From: Selenomonas bovis DSM 23594
GTDB taxonomy: Bacteria; Bacillota; Negativicutes; Selenomonadales; Selenomonadaceae
Direction: 5' to 3'
Assembly: GCF_000381005.1 (NCBI RefSeq)
Contig: NZ_KB908381.1
Coordinates: 124,001 to 188,000, forward strand
Length of the DNA stretch: 64,000 nucleotides
Shown piece by piece: positions 1-8,898 of the stretch (its first letter is position 1; the number at the start of each line of letters is the position of its first letter). The notes beneath the pieces are model-generated. The model was not told the origin of the DNA. It did not search any database and saw only the letters and a program-made list of their open reading frames with translations. The position numbers and the translations under genes are program-made.

Positions 1-239
1 TGTCCGCGAATCGCCATGAGGCGGCCGGCAATGCGAACCTCCGTGCCCTCATCGTCTCCCTCAAGATGGTCGTAGTCGCGCTTGATCTCTGCCGCATGAT
101 GCGTGACATCGTAGCGATGGCCGAACGGCGCGACGCCCATCTCACGGAACGCCTCCATCTTTTCCCGACGTACCTTCATCATATCATTGAGGTCTTCCTG
201 CGGAGCCTGCTGCCCCTTTTTCTGCTTCTCTTCAGCCAT
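1..239 (-). CDS. lysS: Lysyl-tRNA synthetase, N-terminal part (cut by window edge)
   Basis: Only the first 79 codons are in the window; the gene continues beyond base 1. The visible peptide starts MAEEKQKKGQQ, then has a charged helix (DLNDMMKVRREKMEAF) and GVAPFGHRYDVTH leading into the anticodon-binding OB fold (EVRIAGRLMAIRG). This is the usual N-terminus of class II LysRS, which charges tRNA-Lys in the cytoplasm. The ATG is preceded by GGGAG about 11 bases upstream. It lies 42 bases downstream of greA in the same direction, and the greA-lysS pair is common in Firmicutes. Identification rests on this N-terminus plus context. Confidence 0.88.
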   Translation of the reverse strand, partial: MAEEKQKKGQQAPQEDLNDMMKVRREKMEAFREMGVAPFGHRYDVTHHAAEIKRDYDHLEGDDEGTEVRIAGRLMAIRG

Positions 240-281
240 TCTCTTGGTTGCTCCCATCTATCTGTAGTCTCAGGACCTGCT

Positions 282-758
282 TCAGCCCTTGATTTCCTGA
301 ATTTCGTACTTGATGACGCCTGCAGGCGCATGCACGTCGACGACGGAACCGACCTTCTGACCGAGCAGGGCCTGTCCGAGCGGCGACTCGTTAGAAATCT
401 TTCCTTCGTCCGGATCTGCCTCCGTCGAACCGACGATCATGAAAGTCTCCGGCCCGTCCTCTGCGAACTCCTGATCGACGACGACGACCGTCGATCCCAT
501 CTGCACGACATCACCGGCACCGGCCTTGATGATATCCGAATTGCGGATCTTTGCCTCGAGTTCCTGGATCTCACCCTCGAGGAACGCCTGCTCGTTCTTT
601 GCATCATCATACTCAGAGTTCTCGGAGAGATCGCCGAGCGCGATGGCCGCTTTCAGGCGGTCTGCGATTTCGATACGCTTGACGCTCTTGAGGTAATTGA
701 GTTTTTCTACAAGTTTATTATAGCCGTCTTCGGTCACAAGAACCTTTTTATCTGCCAT
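282..758 (-). CDS. greA: Transcription elongation factor GreA
   Basis: A 158-aa protein with the GreA layout: an N-terminal antiparallel coiled coil (from LVEKLNYLKSVKRIEIADRL to about residue 75, with the acidic tip LSENSEYDDAKNEQ) and a C-terminal FKBP-like domain ending in GVIKYEIQEIKG. GreA enters the RNA polymerase secondary channel and stimulates cleavage of backtracked transcripts; the DxxE-type acidic tip is present. The reading frame is open 13 codons further upstream, but the ATG at 758 has AAAGGGG 8 bases before it and gives the usual family length, so it is chosen. It is followed by lysS. Confidence 0.96.
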   Translation of the reverse strand: MADKKVLVTEDGYNKLVEKLNYLKSVKRIEIADRLKAAIALGDLSENSEYDDAKNEQAFLEGEIQELEAKIRNSDIIKAGAGDVVQMGSTVVVVDQEFAEDGPETFMIVGSTEADPDEGKISNESPLGQALLGQKVGSVVDVHAPAGVIKYEIQEIKG

Positions 759-789
759 GAAAAACGCCCCTTTGTCTTCGATTGTCAAC

Positions 790-1056
790 TTATTCATTAT
801 ATTGACTTTCCTTTACCTTGTCAATGAGCGCCAATTTCCCGTCACGCGGCAGCTGCTTGATCTGCCACTCACGCCGCATCGCCTCTTCTTTGGAAGCAAA
901 TACCTCCTCATAAACAAGGCGCACAGGACGACGCGGTTTCGTATATTTCGCGCCCTGTCCCGCATTATGTGCGGCGACGCGCTTCGCGACGTCGTTGGTC
1001 CACCCCGTATAGAGTGTGCCATCCGCGCAGCGTACGATGTAGGTATAAGCGCTCAC
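790..1056 (-). CDS. GIY-YIG domain protein (UPF0213/YhbQ type)
   Basis: An 88-aa single-domain protein. It begins MSAYTYIVRCADGTLYTGWT, where YIV and LYTGWT are the GIY and YIG motifs, followed by R26-type and H30-type positions (VAKRVAAHN) and a conserved E in the C-terminal helix (KEEAMRREWQIKQL). This is the short UPF0213/YhbQ class of GIY-YIG nuclease-like proteins; the physiological substrate of the family is not firmly established. Its start overlaps the end of the cyclophilin gene by 4 bases (ATGA), so the two are translationally coupled. Confidence 0.88.
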   Translation of the reverse strand: MSAYTYIVRCADGTLYTGWTNDVAKRVAAHNAGQGAKYTKPRRPVRLVYEEVFASKEEAMRREWQIKQLPRDGKLALIDKVKESQYNE

Positions 1057-1643
1057 TTCGCCGTTTCATCTGCCGGGCAGATCGTCACATGCTTCATGAC
1101 GACATCCTCGAGCGGGCGGTCGGAAAAGTCCGTCGCGACCTTGCCGATCTTGTGCACGACGTCCATGCCTTTGACAACTTTGCCGAAAATCGTATGATGA
1201 CCGTTGAGCCACGGCGTCGCCGCAAGCGTAATGAAGAACTGGCTGCCACCCGTGTGCGGGCGTCCCGTATTCGCCATGGCGAGCACACCTTCACCCGCGA
1301 ACGTAAGCTCCGGCAGAAATTCGTCCTCAATCGTATAATCCGGGCCACCCATGCCAGTCCCCGTCGGATCGCCGCCCTGGATCATGAAGCCGTCGATGAC
1401 GCGATGGAAGATCACGCCGTCATAAAATCCCTTCTGCGCAAGATCGATGAAATTCTGCGTTGTAACGGGCGTCTTATCCTCAAAAAGTTCCAGCTCGATC
1501 GTACCGAGATTCGTCTCAATTACTGCCACACGGTTTGCCATAGTTCCTTCTCCCCTTTTCTGTGTATCAGCTGCAAAGCATGTCGCCGCCCCCAGGCAGA
1601 CGAGTGCCACGCATAGCAAAAGCATCCATATTTTCTTTTCCAT
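1053..1643 (-). CDS. Exported cyclophilin-type peptidyl-prolyl isomerase
   Basis: 196 aa. Residues 1-24 are a signal peptide (MEKKIWMLLLCVALV, hydrophobic core, cleavage near CFA-AD). The cyclophilin domain follows from about residue 36: VIFHRVIDGFMIQGGDPTGTGMGG carries the catalytic Arg, and FFITLAATPWLNGHHTIFG is the typical substrate groove. It catalyses cis-trans isomerisation of Xaa-Pro bonds and should act outside the cytoplasmic membrane, probably as a folding helper. No lipobox Cys is placed for certain lipidation, although a Cys is present near the cleavage region. The ribosome binding site (AGGAG) is somewhat far, about 14 bases, from the ATG. Confidence 0.92.
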   Translation of the reverse strand: MEKKIWMLLLCVALVCLGAATCFAADTQKRGEGTMANRVAVIETNLGTIELELFEDKTPVTTQNFIDLAQKGFYDGVIFHRVIDGFMIQGGDPTGTGMGGPDYTIEDEFLPELTFAGEGVLAMANTGRPHTGGSQFFITLAATPWLNGHHTIFGKVVKGMDVVHKIGKVATDFSDRPLEDVVMKHVTICPADETAK

Positions 1644-1646
1644 ATT

Positions 1647-2384
1647 TTAACGAAATTCTCCTTTCTTGTCCAGAAAGACCAATTCTCTCGTCTCTCCCGG
1701 CGATGCGGGCGACCAAACAGGAATCGTTCGTCCGGGGGCAAAGAAATCCGCCGGTACCTCGAACTGTGGATAGCCGACATTGTGCATGGTTACGAGCGCA
1801 CGCACCCGCGTTGCCGCGCAAAATTCCTTCGCACCCTTCGCCTTGGACGCACCGAGTCGGCCATCCACAGGAAAGAACGCCACATCTGCCTCCATGTCCT
1901 CCAGCCGCCGCAGCTGCTTATGGAAACCATTCGCGGCCAGCTGGCGGTTCTCATGCGTATCTCCCAGCCAGTCCCACCAGTTGAAATCTCCCGCATGAAA
2001 GACCGTCCCCTCCTGCGTTGCCACACGGAAGGAAGTGCCAAGATCCGTCGAACTATACGATGTGACAGCGATGGTCTCATCCGACCAATCCTCATACGGC
2101 GCGAGCCATGTCACACGCTCAGCTGGCAGCAGAGACGCTCCCCTGGAGCCCTTGATATCGCTCGATAGGAAAAAACGCGTCACCTGTGGCGCAAACCGCG
2201 CCAGTTCCTCCCCGTTGAAGTGGTCGAAATGACCATGCGAGGCGAAGAAAAAGACCGACTTCTGTCCACGCGCACGCAGACATCGCGCCACAGCATGCGC
2301 GGGATCCTTATAATCATCAAAGACAAGCAGCACCTGCCCGAACTCTACGGCAAAACCACTGTTGAACAAATACGTGATCTTCAC
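1647..2384 (-). CDS. MBL-fold metal-dependent hydrolase
   Basis: 245 aa with the metallo-beta-lactamase fold. The metal motif SHGHFDHF supplies H50, H52, D54 and H55, and later ligands are in VFHAGDFNWWD and FFPVDGRLG. It resembles the small cytosolic MBL hydrolases related to UPF0173, whose substrates are mostly unknown. The start is GTG with AGGAGGG six bases upstream, and it overlaps the YitT stop as GTGA. No signal peptide is present. The specific reaction cannot be assigned. Confidence 0.85.
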   Translation of the reverse strand: MKITYLFNSGFAVEFGQVLLVFDDYKDPAHAVARCLRARGQKSVFFFASHGHFDHFNGEELARFAPQVTRFFLSSDIKGSRGASLLPAERVTWLAPYEDWSDETIAVTSYSSTDLGTSFRVATQEGTVFHAGDFNWWDWLGDTHENRQLAANGFHKQLRRLEDMEADVAFFPVDGRLGASKAKGAKEFCAATRVRALVTMHNVGYPQFEVPADFFAPGRTIPVWSPASPGETRELVFLDKKGEFR

Positions 2385-3295
2385 GATGAACCCTCCTGAC
2401 GCTGTTTCTTTTTCTCTTCATACACATGCCGTACGCGGACACCGGGAAGCGTGAACCCCGGCCCCATGACCTCATTGGCCGAGATGATGATCATGAATGC
2501 GCCCGGATCGATGACATGCGTGATGAGCTTGATTTTCGCAATCTGCGTGAGATTCACGACTGCGAGCACGATGTTCTTTTCCGTGCGCGTAAACGCGCCC
2601 TGCCCGTGCAGGAACGTCACGCCGCGGCCGACTTCCGTCAATATGGCTTCTGCGATCTGCTGCGCACGGTTGGATACGATGAGGACCGCCTTGCGCCGTT
2701 GGAAGCCCGCAACGACTTTGTCAGTAACAGAACCGTTCATATACATGCAGATGAGCGTGAACATCGCAGGTGCCACGCCGAACAAGAACGCCGAGATGCA
2801 CATGAGCACACAGTTGAACGCGAAAATCACACCGCCCATGCCCAGAGAATAATACTTCTTCATGATGGCGCCGAGGATATCGAAGCCTCCTGTACTGCCA
2901 TTCATGCGAAAGACGAGGCCATAACCGATACCGTTGAATACGCCGCCGAAGATCGCTGCGAGCATATAGTCATTGACAGGTGCATACGCATTGAGAAAGC
3001 GTGTCGCATCCAAGCAAGCGGAAAAAATCCCTGTACCGATGACAATATCGACGGTATAGCGATGTCCCATGAGACGCCACGAAGCGAGTAGCAGAGGGAT
3101 ATTGTAGAGGAAGGTCTGCAGGCCGATGGGCCAGCCACAAAGATAGTAAAAAATAATGGCAATGCCCGTCGCGCCACCCGTCAGCAGATGAGAAGGAACA
3201 AGAAAGAGATTGATGGAGCAGCTGGCGATCAGACAACCAATCGTTATGCCGACGTAGCGCCAATAAGGATGATGCAGCATCGCTGTTGTCGTCAA
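2381..3295 (-). CDS. YitT family membrane protein (DUF161 + DUF2179)
   Basis: 304 aa. The N-terminal part holds about five membrane segments with YitT signatures (LFLVPSHLLTGGATGIAIIF, FNGIGYGLVFRMNGSTGGFDI). The last roughly 80 residues form the soluble DUF2179 domain (ILTEVGRGVTFLHGQGAFTR). Members are common in Firmicutes and of unknown function. The start appears to be TTG with GGGAGG nine bases upstream and overlaps the preceding stop as TTGA. It is the middle gene of a tight run from 3949 down to 790, so it is probably cotranscribed. Confidence 0.9.
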   Translation of the reverse strand: MTTTAMLHHPYWRYVGITIGCLIASCSINLFLVPSHLLTGGATGIAIIFYYLCGWPIGLQTFLYNIPLLLASWRLMGHRYTVDIVIGTGIFSACLDATRFLNAYAPVNDYMLAAIFGGVFNGIGYGLVFRMNGSTGGFDILGAIMKKYYSLGMGGVIFAFNCVLMCISAFLFGVAPAMFTLICMYMNGSVTDKVVAGFQRRKAVLIVSNRAQQIAEAILTEVGRGVTFLHGQGAFTRTEKNIVLAVVNLTQIAKIKLITHVIDPGAFMIIISANEVMGPGFTLPGVRVRHVYEEKKKQRQEGSS

Positions 3296-3939
3296 GGTTC
3301 CAGACCTCCCAATTTTACCTCAGGAGGAGCAGGCAGTGCACTTGTATCGATCTCCGCCTGCCCCGCCAACACGTTCTGAAGACTCTCCCCATCCGTTGCG
3401 TCCTCCTCGCCAGTCGCTGTCTGCCATGCATCCGCTTCCTCCGCAGTGAGCGGCAGAGAGGTGATGCAGAAGGAGCGCAAGCTGCCGTCGTCGAAATCAG
3501 CTTCGAGCAGCAGGCGCGTATGCGAGGCCGCAGGATTTTCATAGACATAATAGGCCAGCCCGTCGATTCTCTGACGCTTCGCCTGACCGTAGATTTTCTG
3601 TATGTAATAGCTTGTAGCGCCATAGCGTATTCCCAAACGCGCCGTATAGTCATGGTTCGTCGTCTTCATCTCCACAACGCTCAGCGTACGGCAGTCCAGA
3701 GTGGCCTCGAAGCCGCCAGGGAAAGTATACGTCTTGAGCGGCACGCCCCAGCGCGTGTACTCCCTATCAAAATCAGGCGTCCCGAATGCGGCAAGCATCT
3801 CCTTTTCCGTCGCACCGACAGCAATGCCGCGCATCGTGAAATCATCCGGCTGGACGCCGGCAGCGATCGCCGCCCTAGGTGCCAGCAACAGGCAAAGCAG
3901 CAACACGCCTCTGCATACCCAGCGAAACATCCGCATCAT
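3292..3939 (-). CDS. Exported protein of unknown function (BamE/SmpA-like fold suspected)
   Basis: 215 aa. A signal peptide occupies residues 1-26 (hydrophobic LLLLCLLLAPRAAIAA, AxA site). After it comes FTMRGIAVGATEKEMLAAFGTPD, the pattern of small BamE/SmpA-like domains (helix followed by a GxP turn). A beta-rich stretch follows (YTRWGVPLKTYTFPGGFEATLD), and the tail is acidic and proline-rich and probably disordered. I do not recognise a named family. It starts with ATG-ATG behind GAGGAGG and sits 9 bases after the next exported gene, so the two may work together in the envelope. Confidence 0.6.
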   Translation of the reverse strand: MMRMFRWVCRGVLLLCLLLAPRAAIAAGVQPDDFTMRGIAVGATEKEMLAAFGTPDFDREYTRWGVPLKTYTFPGGFEATLDCRTLSVVEMKTTNHDYTARLGIRYGATSYYIQKIYGQAKRQRIDGLAYYVYENPAASHTRLLLEADFDDGSLRSFCITSLPLTAEEADAWQTATGEEDATDGESLQNVLAGQAEIDTSALPAPPEVKLGGLEP

Positions 3940-3948
3940 TATACCTCC

Positions 3949-4983
3949 TCAGGGATCCTGCGTCACACGCCGCGCAAGAAATTTTTCCTCCTGCTCGAGC
4001 GCTTTCGCCTGCCGCAGCTGGTTCTCGGCCTCGCGAATCGTCGCCGCCTGCTTGTCATCCATCCATTGCGCATAGCCCTTGGCATAGGCGATATAGCAAT
4101 CGCAGATCTTCAAACGAATCTTTTGCAGGGTAGCGGCCGCTGGCGCGACATCTACGGCGCGGAGTTCCTCTCCACGCGCCTCCCAGTCAGGAATGACCGT
4201 CTCCTCCATGAGCTGCTTGAGCTTCGCTCGTGTATCGGCTGAACCGAGGGTCCCGGCTGCGAGGATATCCGCCCGCTGCCCCTCTGCCTCGCGCATGGCT
4301 GATTCATGTGCAGCGATGATGGCCGCGGTGCGGTCGAGATACTCCGTCAGCTGCGCGCGACGTGCCTTGCCAATCATGACGAGGAAATCGCGGAGATTCT
4401 CGATGGCAACAATGCGATAGCGCCCATTTTCTCCAGGAGCGAGACGCACGCGCAGCACAAACTCCTCCCCAGCCTCCTCTGAGTAGACGCGCACAAACGC
4501 CGCTGCTGTCTCCTCCTGGCTGCTCTTCTCCACTCTGTCGATGCCACGCAGGCTCGTTCCCTTGAGACCAGCTTTCTCGAGTGCGCTTTCCGCATCGAAC
4601 AGCCCGGAGGCATCGCCATTCTCACTGTCATCGGGCCATGCGCCCGTCGCTACATAGTCCACGATGGCCTGATGAAAGCTCTTGACAAGTGGCGCACGCA
4701 CCATCTGTGCGAAGCTCTCGACGGCCGCTTGCGCCTCGTCATTCATCGGCTGTCCTGTCTCAAGGATACCGCTCATAAAATCATCATACGAAGCATTGAG
4801 CAGCCCGTCGATATCCACGTATTCGGAAAACATGGCAACATCCTGCTTTGTCAGCGATTTTTCAACCTGCTGCAGTGCATAGTCCGGCGTACGCGTATAA
4901 TGGCCGAAATACCAAGCACCCAATAAACATAAGAAGACAATCAGCACGCCGGCCAAAGCCGCCAAACGTTTCTTCCAGCGCAT
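3949..4983 (-). CDS. Membrane-anchored protein with DUF2939-like domain
   Basis: 344 aa. One N-terminal membrane segment (LAALAGVLIVFLCLLGAWYF) is followed by an extracytoplasmic part. Residues TPDYALQQVEKSLTKQDVAMFSEYVDIDGL match the pattern of DUF2939 domains (Y-A-L-x-x-I plus D-x-x-x-F-x-x-x-V-D). The C-terminal third is predicted as long charged helices (KLKQLMEETVIPDWEARGEE to the end), possibly coiled coil. The upstream GTG at 5004 is in frame, but AAAGGGGAGGG sits just before the ATG at 4983, which is therefore preferred. Function is unknown. Confidence 0.68.
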   Translation of the reverse strand: MRWKKRLAALAGVLIVFLCLLGAWYFGHYTRTPDYALQQVEKSLTKQDVAMFSEYVDIDGLLNASYDDFMSGILETGQPMNDEAQAAVESFAQMVRAPLVKSFHQAIVDYVATGAWPDDSENGDASGLFDAESALEKAGLKGTSLRGIDRVEKSSQEETAAAFVRVYSEEAGEEFVLRVRLAPGENGRYRIVAIENLRDFLVMIGKARRAQLTEYLDRTAAIIAAHESAMREAEGQRADILAAGTLGSADTRAKLKQLMEETVIPDWEARGEELRAVDVAPAAATLQKIRLKICDCYIAYAKGYAQWMDDKQAATIREAENQLRQAKALEQEEKFLARRVTQDP

Positions 4984-5007
4984 AGAAAAGCCCTCCCCTT
5001 TCACCGC

Positions 5008-6093
5008 TCAGTGAAGCGGCTGTTCAATGATACCGCCACCGACAACGGTATCACCATCGTAGAATACCACCGATTGTCCGGGCGTCACTGCCCGCTGAGG
5101 CTCCACAAAATCGACACGGACGCGTCCTTCTGCCAGTGGCGAAATGCACGCCGCCCCTTCTTTCTTCCCATAGCGTATTTTCGCCATGACATGCAGTGGT
5201 TCCTGCAGATTGTCAATGGCAATCCAATTCATATCGCCTGCAATGAGTCCACTGGCGAAGACATCGCCTGCGCTGCCAACAACCACCTGGCGATGCGCTG
5301 TATCGAGTCGCACAACATATAGCGGATGCGCCGCTGCAATGCCCAGCCCCTTGCGTTGGCCGATCGTATAGAGCGGCACGCCCGCATGGTGGCCGAGCAC
5401 ATGCCCGGAGAGATCGACAATGTCACCCGGCTGCAGGCAGGCGGGATTCTTCTCCTTGAGATACGCCTTGTAATCATCCCGCGGCACAAAGCAGATCTCC
5501 TGACTGTCCGGCTTCCTGGCCACCGGCAGGCCGAGCCGCTCTGCCATCGCGCGCGTCTCCACCTTCGTATACACGCCGAGCGGCATGAGGAAATGGGCGA
5601 GGCTATGCTGATTCAGGTGATACAGGGCATACGCCTGATCTTTCTTCTCGTCCAATCCCTTTTTCAGGAGCCAGCGCCCTGCCGCATCCTGCTCGATGCG
5701 CGCATAGTGACCCGTCGCTACATACGACGCACCGAGTTCCATTGCCCGCGTGAGCAGGCCCTCGAACTTCACATAACGGTTGCACGCAATGCATGGATTC
5801 GGCGTCCAACCTTTCGCATAGTTCGCGAGAAAATCATCGATGACCTTCTCGCGGAAGAGTTCCTTGAAGTCCATCACATAATGGGGAATACCGATGATTT
5901 CACAGACACGGCGCGCATCAGCCACGGCGCTTAGCGAGCAGCAACCCCTATCGTTTTCCTCGAAGTCGCGGCTCTCATCGGCAAGGCGCATCGTAATGCC
6001 GATGACATCATATCCCTGCTCCTTGAGCAGCGCCGCCGTCAAGGAACTGTCTACACCGCCGCTCATACCAACGACGACACGTTTTTTTTCCAT
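5008..6093 (-). CDS. mnmA: tRNA 2-thiouridine(34) synthase MnmA
   Basis: 361 aa, the usual length. The PP-loop GMSGGVDSS is at residues 9-17. The catalytic pair is C101 (NPCIACN) and C201 (DSQEICFVP), and the C-terminal region carries the tRNA-binding beta domains (LYTIGQRKGLG). MnmA adenylates U34 of Lys, Glu and Gln tRNAs and transfers sulfur to it. In Firmicutes the sulfur often comes from a neighbouring cysteine desulfurase; here iscS is 3.5 kb away and not adjacent. The ATG is preceded by AGGCGAAGC. Confidence 0.97.
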   Translation of the reverse strand: MEKKRVVVGMSGGVDSSLTAALLKEQGYDVIGITMRLADESRDFEENDRGCCSLSAVADARRVCEIIGIPHYVMDFKELFREKVIDDFLANYAKGWTPNPCIACNRYVKFEGLLTRAMELGASYVATGHYARIEQDAAGRWLLKKGLDEKKDQAYALYHLNQHSLAHFLMPLGVYTKVETRAMAERLGLPVARKPDSQEICFVPRDDYKAYLKEKNPACLQPGDIVDLSGHVLGHHAGVPLYTIGQRKGLGIAAAHPLYVVRLDTAHRQVVVGSAGDVFASGLIAGDMNWIAIDNLQEPLHVMAKIRYGKKEGAACISPLAEGRVRVDFVEPQRAVTPGQSVVFYDGDTVVGGGIIEQPLH

Positions 6094-6159
6094 TGCTTCG
6101 CCTGTCTTTCCTGAAATATCCTTGGAAAATACTGATTCCTTCAGCGCAACCTTACTCTG

Positions 6160-7812
6160 TCACTTGAAAAAGACGGATTTCCCGATGAATTCCCTGAGCA
6201 GGGAATTATTCGGAACTTCGTCCTCTGCCTCGATGTCATCAAAATACTGACAGAAATCGAGCAACTGCTGCGCGAGCACATGCTCCGGCGCTTCCACCGG
6301 CACCACCTCGAGCAATGGCTTCGCGTATTTTTTCAATATGCCGAGCTCGTAGATGAGCGCGGAATTGAACATGACATCGGCTTCCTCCTGGAACGGAAAG
6401 ATGTTGCGCTCCTCTCCGCGCCGGACATCCGGCCACTGGCGCAGAGTCTTGAGCGCTATCGCGCCGCGGAACTGATAATCCCGCACGAGGCGTCGCATGA
6501 GGCGTGCGCCTGTCGTGGGAATGCGGTTATGCGCATCGATATTGAGCTGTGTGAGCGCACTCACGTAGATCTTGTATTTATTACGGCGCGGTACTGCGGC
6601 GGAAAGCGATTCGTTAAGCCCGTGAATGCCCTCGATGATGATGGGCTGCTTGGGCGTGATAGCGAGCGGTTCGTAATGTCCCCACTCCCGTTCACCAGTG
6701 AGGAAATTATAATACGGCAGCTTGACCTCCTCCCCCTTGAGCAGGGCGACCATCTGCTGGTTGAACAGAGGGACATCGAGCGCTTCAAGCGCCTCGAAAT
6801 CATAGGCCCCTTCCGGCGTGCGCGGCGTATCCGCCCGATTGCGAAAGTAATCGTCCAAGGAGATGGACACCGGCTCAAGACCATTCACGCGCAGCTGGAT
6901 GCGGAGGCGCTGTGCGAACGAAGTCTTCCCTGAGGAAGACGGCCCGGCAATGAGTACGAGGCGCAGCTCGTCGCTCCGCTTTGCGATGTGGTCGGCAATC
7001 TCAGCGAGCTTTTTCTCCTGGAGCGCCTCCGAGATGCGGATAACATCACCGATCTTGCCAGTGCGGTTCAACCGATTGAGATCCGACACATAGTCGCAGT
7101 GCAATATATCTGCCCACCGTTTTGCTTCGAGGAGCACATGGCTGAGCTTCGGCTGCGGCACAGCCGCGGGCACTTCACCACTGGATGTGAGCGACGGTGT
7201 CCGCAGCAAAAGCCCCGGTGCGTAAAAATCAAGCGCGAATTTTCCAAGCATGCCCGTGCGCCCGAGCATCGCACCATAAAGATAATCCTCGTAATCTCCG
7301 CACCGGTAAATACTCACGATGTCCCGCTGCATCGCGGCGATGAGATTTGCTTTTTCCAGAGAATTGACGCGCCGGAAACGCTCCGCCGCCTCATCCCGCG
7401 GCAGGAAAGATTTCACGATGGGACGATCCTCCCGCACGATGACCCGCATGCGCTCTTCGATGCGAGTGACATCTTCCTGCGTCAGTCTCCTCTTCCCAAG
7501 GCAAACTTCGATGAACAATCCTTTGTTAGCGGAAAAATCCACTTTGACTTCAGCCGTTGCATCGAGCTCGTGAACTGCCGTGATGAGCAGAAAGACGACA
7601 CTGCGCCGATAGACATCCCATCCTTCTTTGCTCGCGAGCGGAAAGTATGTGATGACCTGGCACCCATCCACAGGATTCTGCAGATCATGTATCTCACCAT
7701 CGAGATTCGCCGCAGCAAAATCCGCCGCATGCGCAGAATCATACTCCATGAGCAAGCTGCCTGCTGTCGTTCCTGGCGCAGGCGTCGGGATTTTCTTGCC
7801 ATTCCATAACAT
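6160..7812 (-). CDS. Nucleoside kinase: TGS/threonyl-tRNA-synthetase-like domain fused to uridine kinase
   Basis: 550 aa. Residues 1-60 look like a TGS domain (PAPGTTAGSLLMEYDS, ANLDGEIHDL). Residues about 65-240 resemble the second additional domain of ThrRS. The C-terminal half is a uridine kinase/phosphoribulokinase domain with P-loop GPSSSGKTS at 290-298, SLDDYF after it, and IIEGIHGLN as the Walker B region. This fusion is a known Firmicutes family annotated as nucleoside kinase; the natural nucleoside is not settled. Start ATG with GGGGAGAG upstream. It sits 66 bases from mnmA. Confidence 0.9.
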   Translation of the reverse strand: MLWNGKKIPTPAPGTTAGSLLMEYDSAHAADFAAANLDGEIHDLQNPVDGCQVITYFPLASKEGWDVYRRSVVFLLITAVHELDATAEVKVDFSANKGLFIEVCLGKRRLTQEDVTRIEERMRVIVREDRPIVKSFLPRDEAAERFRRVNSLEKANLIAAMQRDIVSIYRCGDYEDYLYGAMLGRTGMLGKFALDFYAPGLLLRTPSLTSSGEVPAAVPQPKLSHVLLEAKRWADILHCDYVSDLNRLNRTGKIGDVIRISEALQEKKLAEIADHIAKRSDELRLVLIAGPSSSGKTSFAQRLRIQLRVNGLEPVSISLDDYFRNRADTPRTPEGAYDFEALEALDVPLFNQQMVALLKGEEVKLPYYNFLTGEREWGHYEPLAITPKQPIIIEGIHGLNESLSAAVPRRNKYKIYVSALTQLNIDAHNRIPTTGARLMRRLVRDYQFRGAIALKTLRQWPDVRRGEERNIFPFQEEADVMFNSALIYELGILKKYAKPLLEVVPVEAPEHVLAQQLLDFCQYFDDIEAEDEVPNNSLLREFIGKSVFFK

Positions 7813-7832
7813 GATGCTCTCTCCCCTCTATA

Positions 7833-7870
7833 CGAAGAAGGAACCACACTTCACCGCAGCATGGTTCCTC
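7833..7870 (-). terminator. Possible weak terminator after the phosphate transporter gene
   Basis: The arms AGGAACCA and TGGTTCCT pair (8 bp, loop 15) and are followed on the minus strand by TCTTCG, a poor U-tract. It lies between the pit stop and the nucleoside kinase start, so it could reduce read-through. Low certainty. Confidence 0.4.
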
Positions 7871-7902
7871 CCCAAGAAGACATAACAATCGCCGAATCAT
7901 TC

Positions 7903-8898
7903 TCATAAAAACATAAGTATCACCTTATACGCCAGTGCTCCGATCACAGCTGTCGACGGAATCGTCATGACCCAAGCCGCTACCATCTGCTGCGCAACGC
8001 CCCAACGCACTGCGCTCAAGCGCTTCGCCGTGCCGACACCCATGATGGAGCCGGATACGACATGCGTCGTGGAAACAGGCAAGTGGAGCAATGTTGCCGA
8101 GAAGATAACGATGGAAGAATTGAGGTCAGCTGCAAAGCCGGATATCGGCTCCAGCTTGAAAATCTTGCCGCCAATCGTCTTGATGATCCGCCAACCGCCG
8201 ACAGCTGTACCGCATGCCATCGCTGTCGCCGCAAGAAGCTTAACAAACGTCGGCACCTCGAATACCTCGATGTAGCCACCCGCAAGCAACGCCAGCGTAA
8301 TGATGCCCATCGACTTCTGCGCGTCATTCGAACCATGTGAAAACGCCATCATTGCCGCGGAGAGAATCTGCATCTTCTTGAACTTGCCATTGACTGCCGA
8401 CGGACTGAACCGACCAAATACGCAGAACAGCAGCGTCATGACGAGACAACCCGTGATGATCGCGATGAGCGGCGAGAGGATCAGCGAAAGCACGATTTTG
8501 CCGATGCCGTAGAAATTGAGCCCATCAGGGCCGACGGAAATCAACACGGCGCCGATGATGCCGCCGACCAGCGCATGGGAGGAACTCGAAGGCAGCGCGA
8601 GCCACCAGGTGAGGATATTCCATAGCACCGCGCCGATGAGCGCGGCGATGATGATGTGTTCATCGACATGTTGCGCACTCTTGACGATGTCGGCGCCGAT
8701 GGTTTTCGCGACGCCCGTGCTGTACATCGCTCCCGCGAAATTGAGCACAGCCGCCATGATGATCGCGTGGCTCGGATGAAGTGCCCGCGTAGAGACAGAT
8801 GTCGCGATGGCATTGGCTGTATCATGAAACCCGTTGATGAAGTCAAAGAGCAGCGCGAGCCCTATGACAGTGAAAATCATGACCTGCAGCTCAGGCAT
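7903..8898 (-). CDS. pit: PiT-family inorganic phosphate transporter
   Basis: 331 aa and very hydrophobic, about ten membrane segments. The duplicated PiT signature is seen as FDFINGFHDTANAIATSVSTRAL near the N-terminus and as AFSHGSNDAQKSMGI in the middle; the VSTTHVVSGSIMGVG stretch is also typical. It imports phosphate, probably as metal-phosphate, driven by a cation gradient. Its start overlaps the end of the DUF47 gene by 8 bases, the standard PiT-DUF47 pairing. Start ATG. Confidence 0.95.
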   Translation of the reverse strand: MPELQVMIFTVIGLALLFDFINGFHDTANAIATSVSTRALHPSHAIIMAAVLNFAGAMYSTGVAKTIGADIVKSAQHVDEHIIIAALIGAVLWNILTWWLALPSSSSHALVGGIIGAVLISVGPDGLNFYGIGKIVLSLILSPLIAIITGCLVMTLLFCVFGRFSPSAVNGKFKKMQILSAAMMAFSHGSNDAQKSMGIITLALLAGGYIEVFEVPTFVKLLAATAMACGTAVGGWRIIKTIGGKIFKLEPISGFAADLNSSIVIFSATLLHLPVSTTHVVSGSIMGVGTAKRLSAVRWGVAQQMVAAWVMTIPSTAVIGALAYKVILMFL

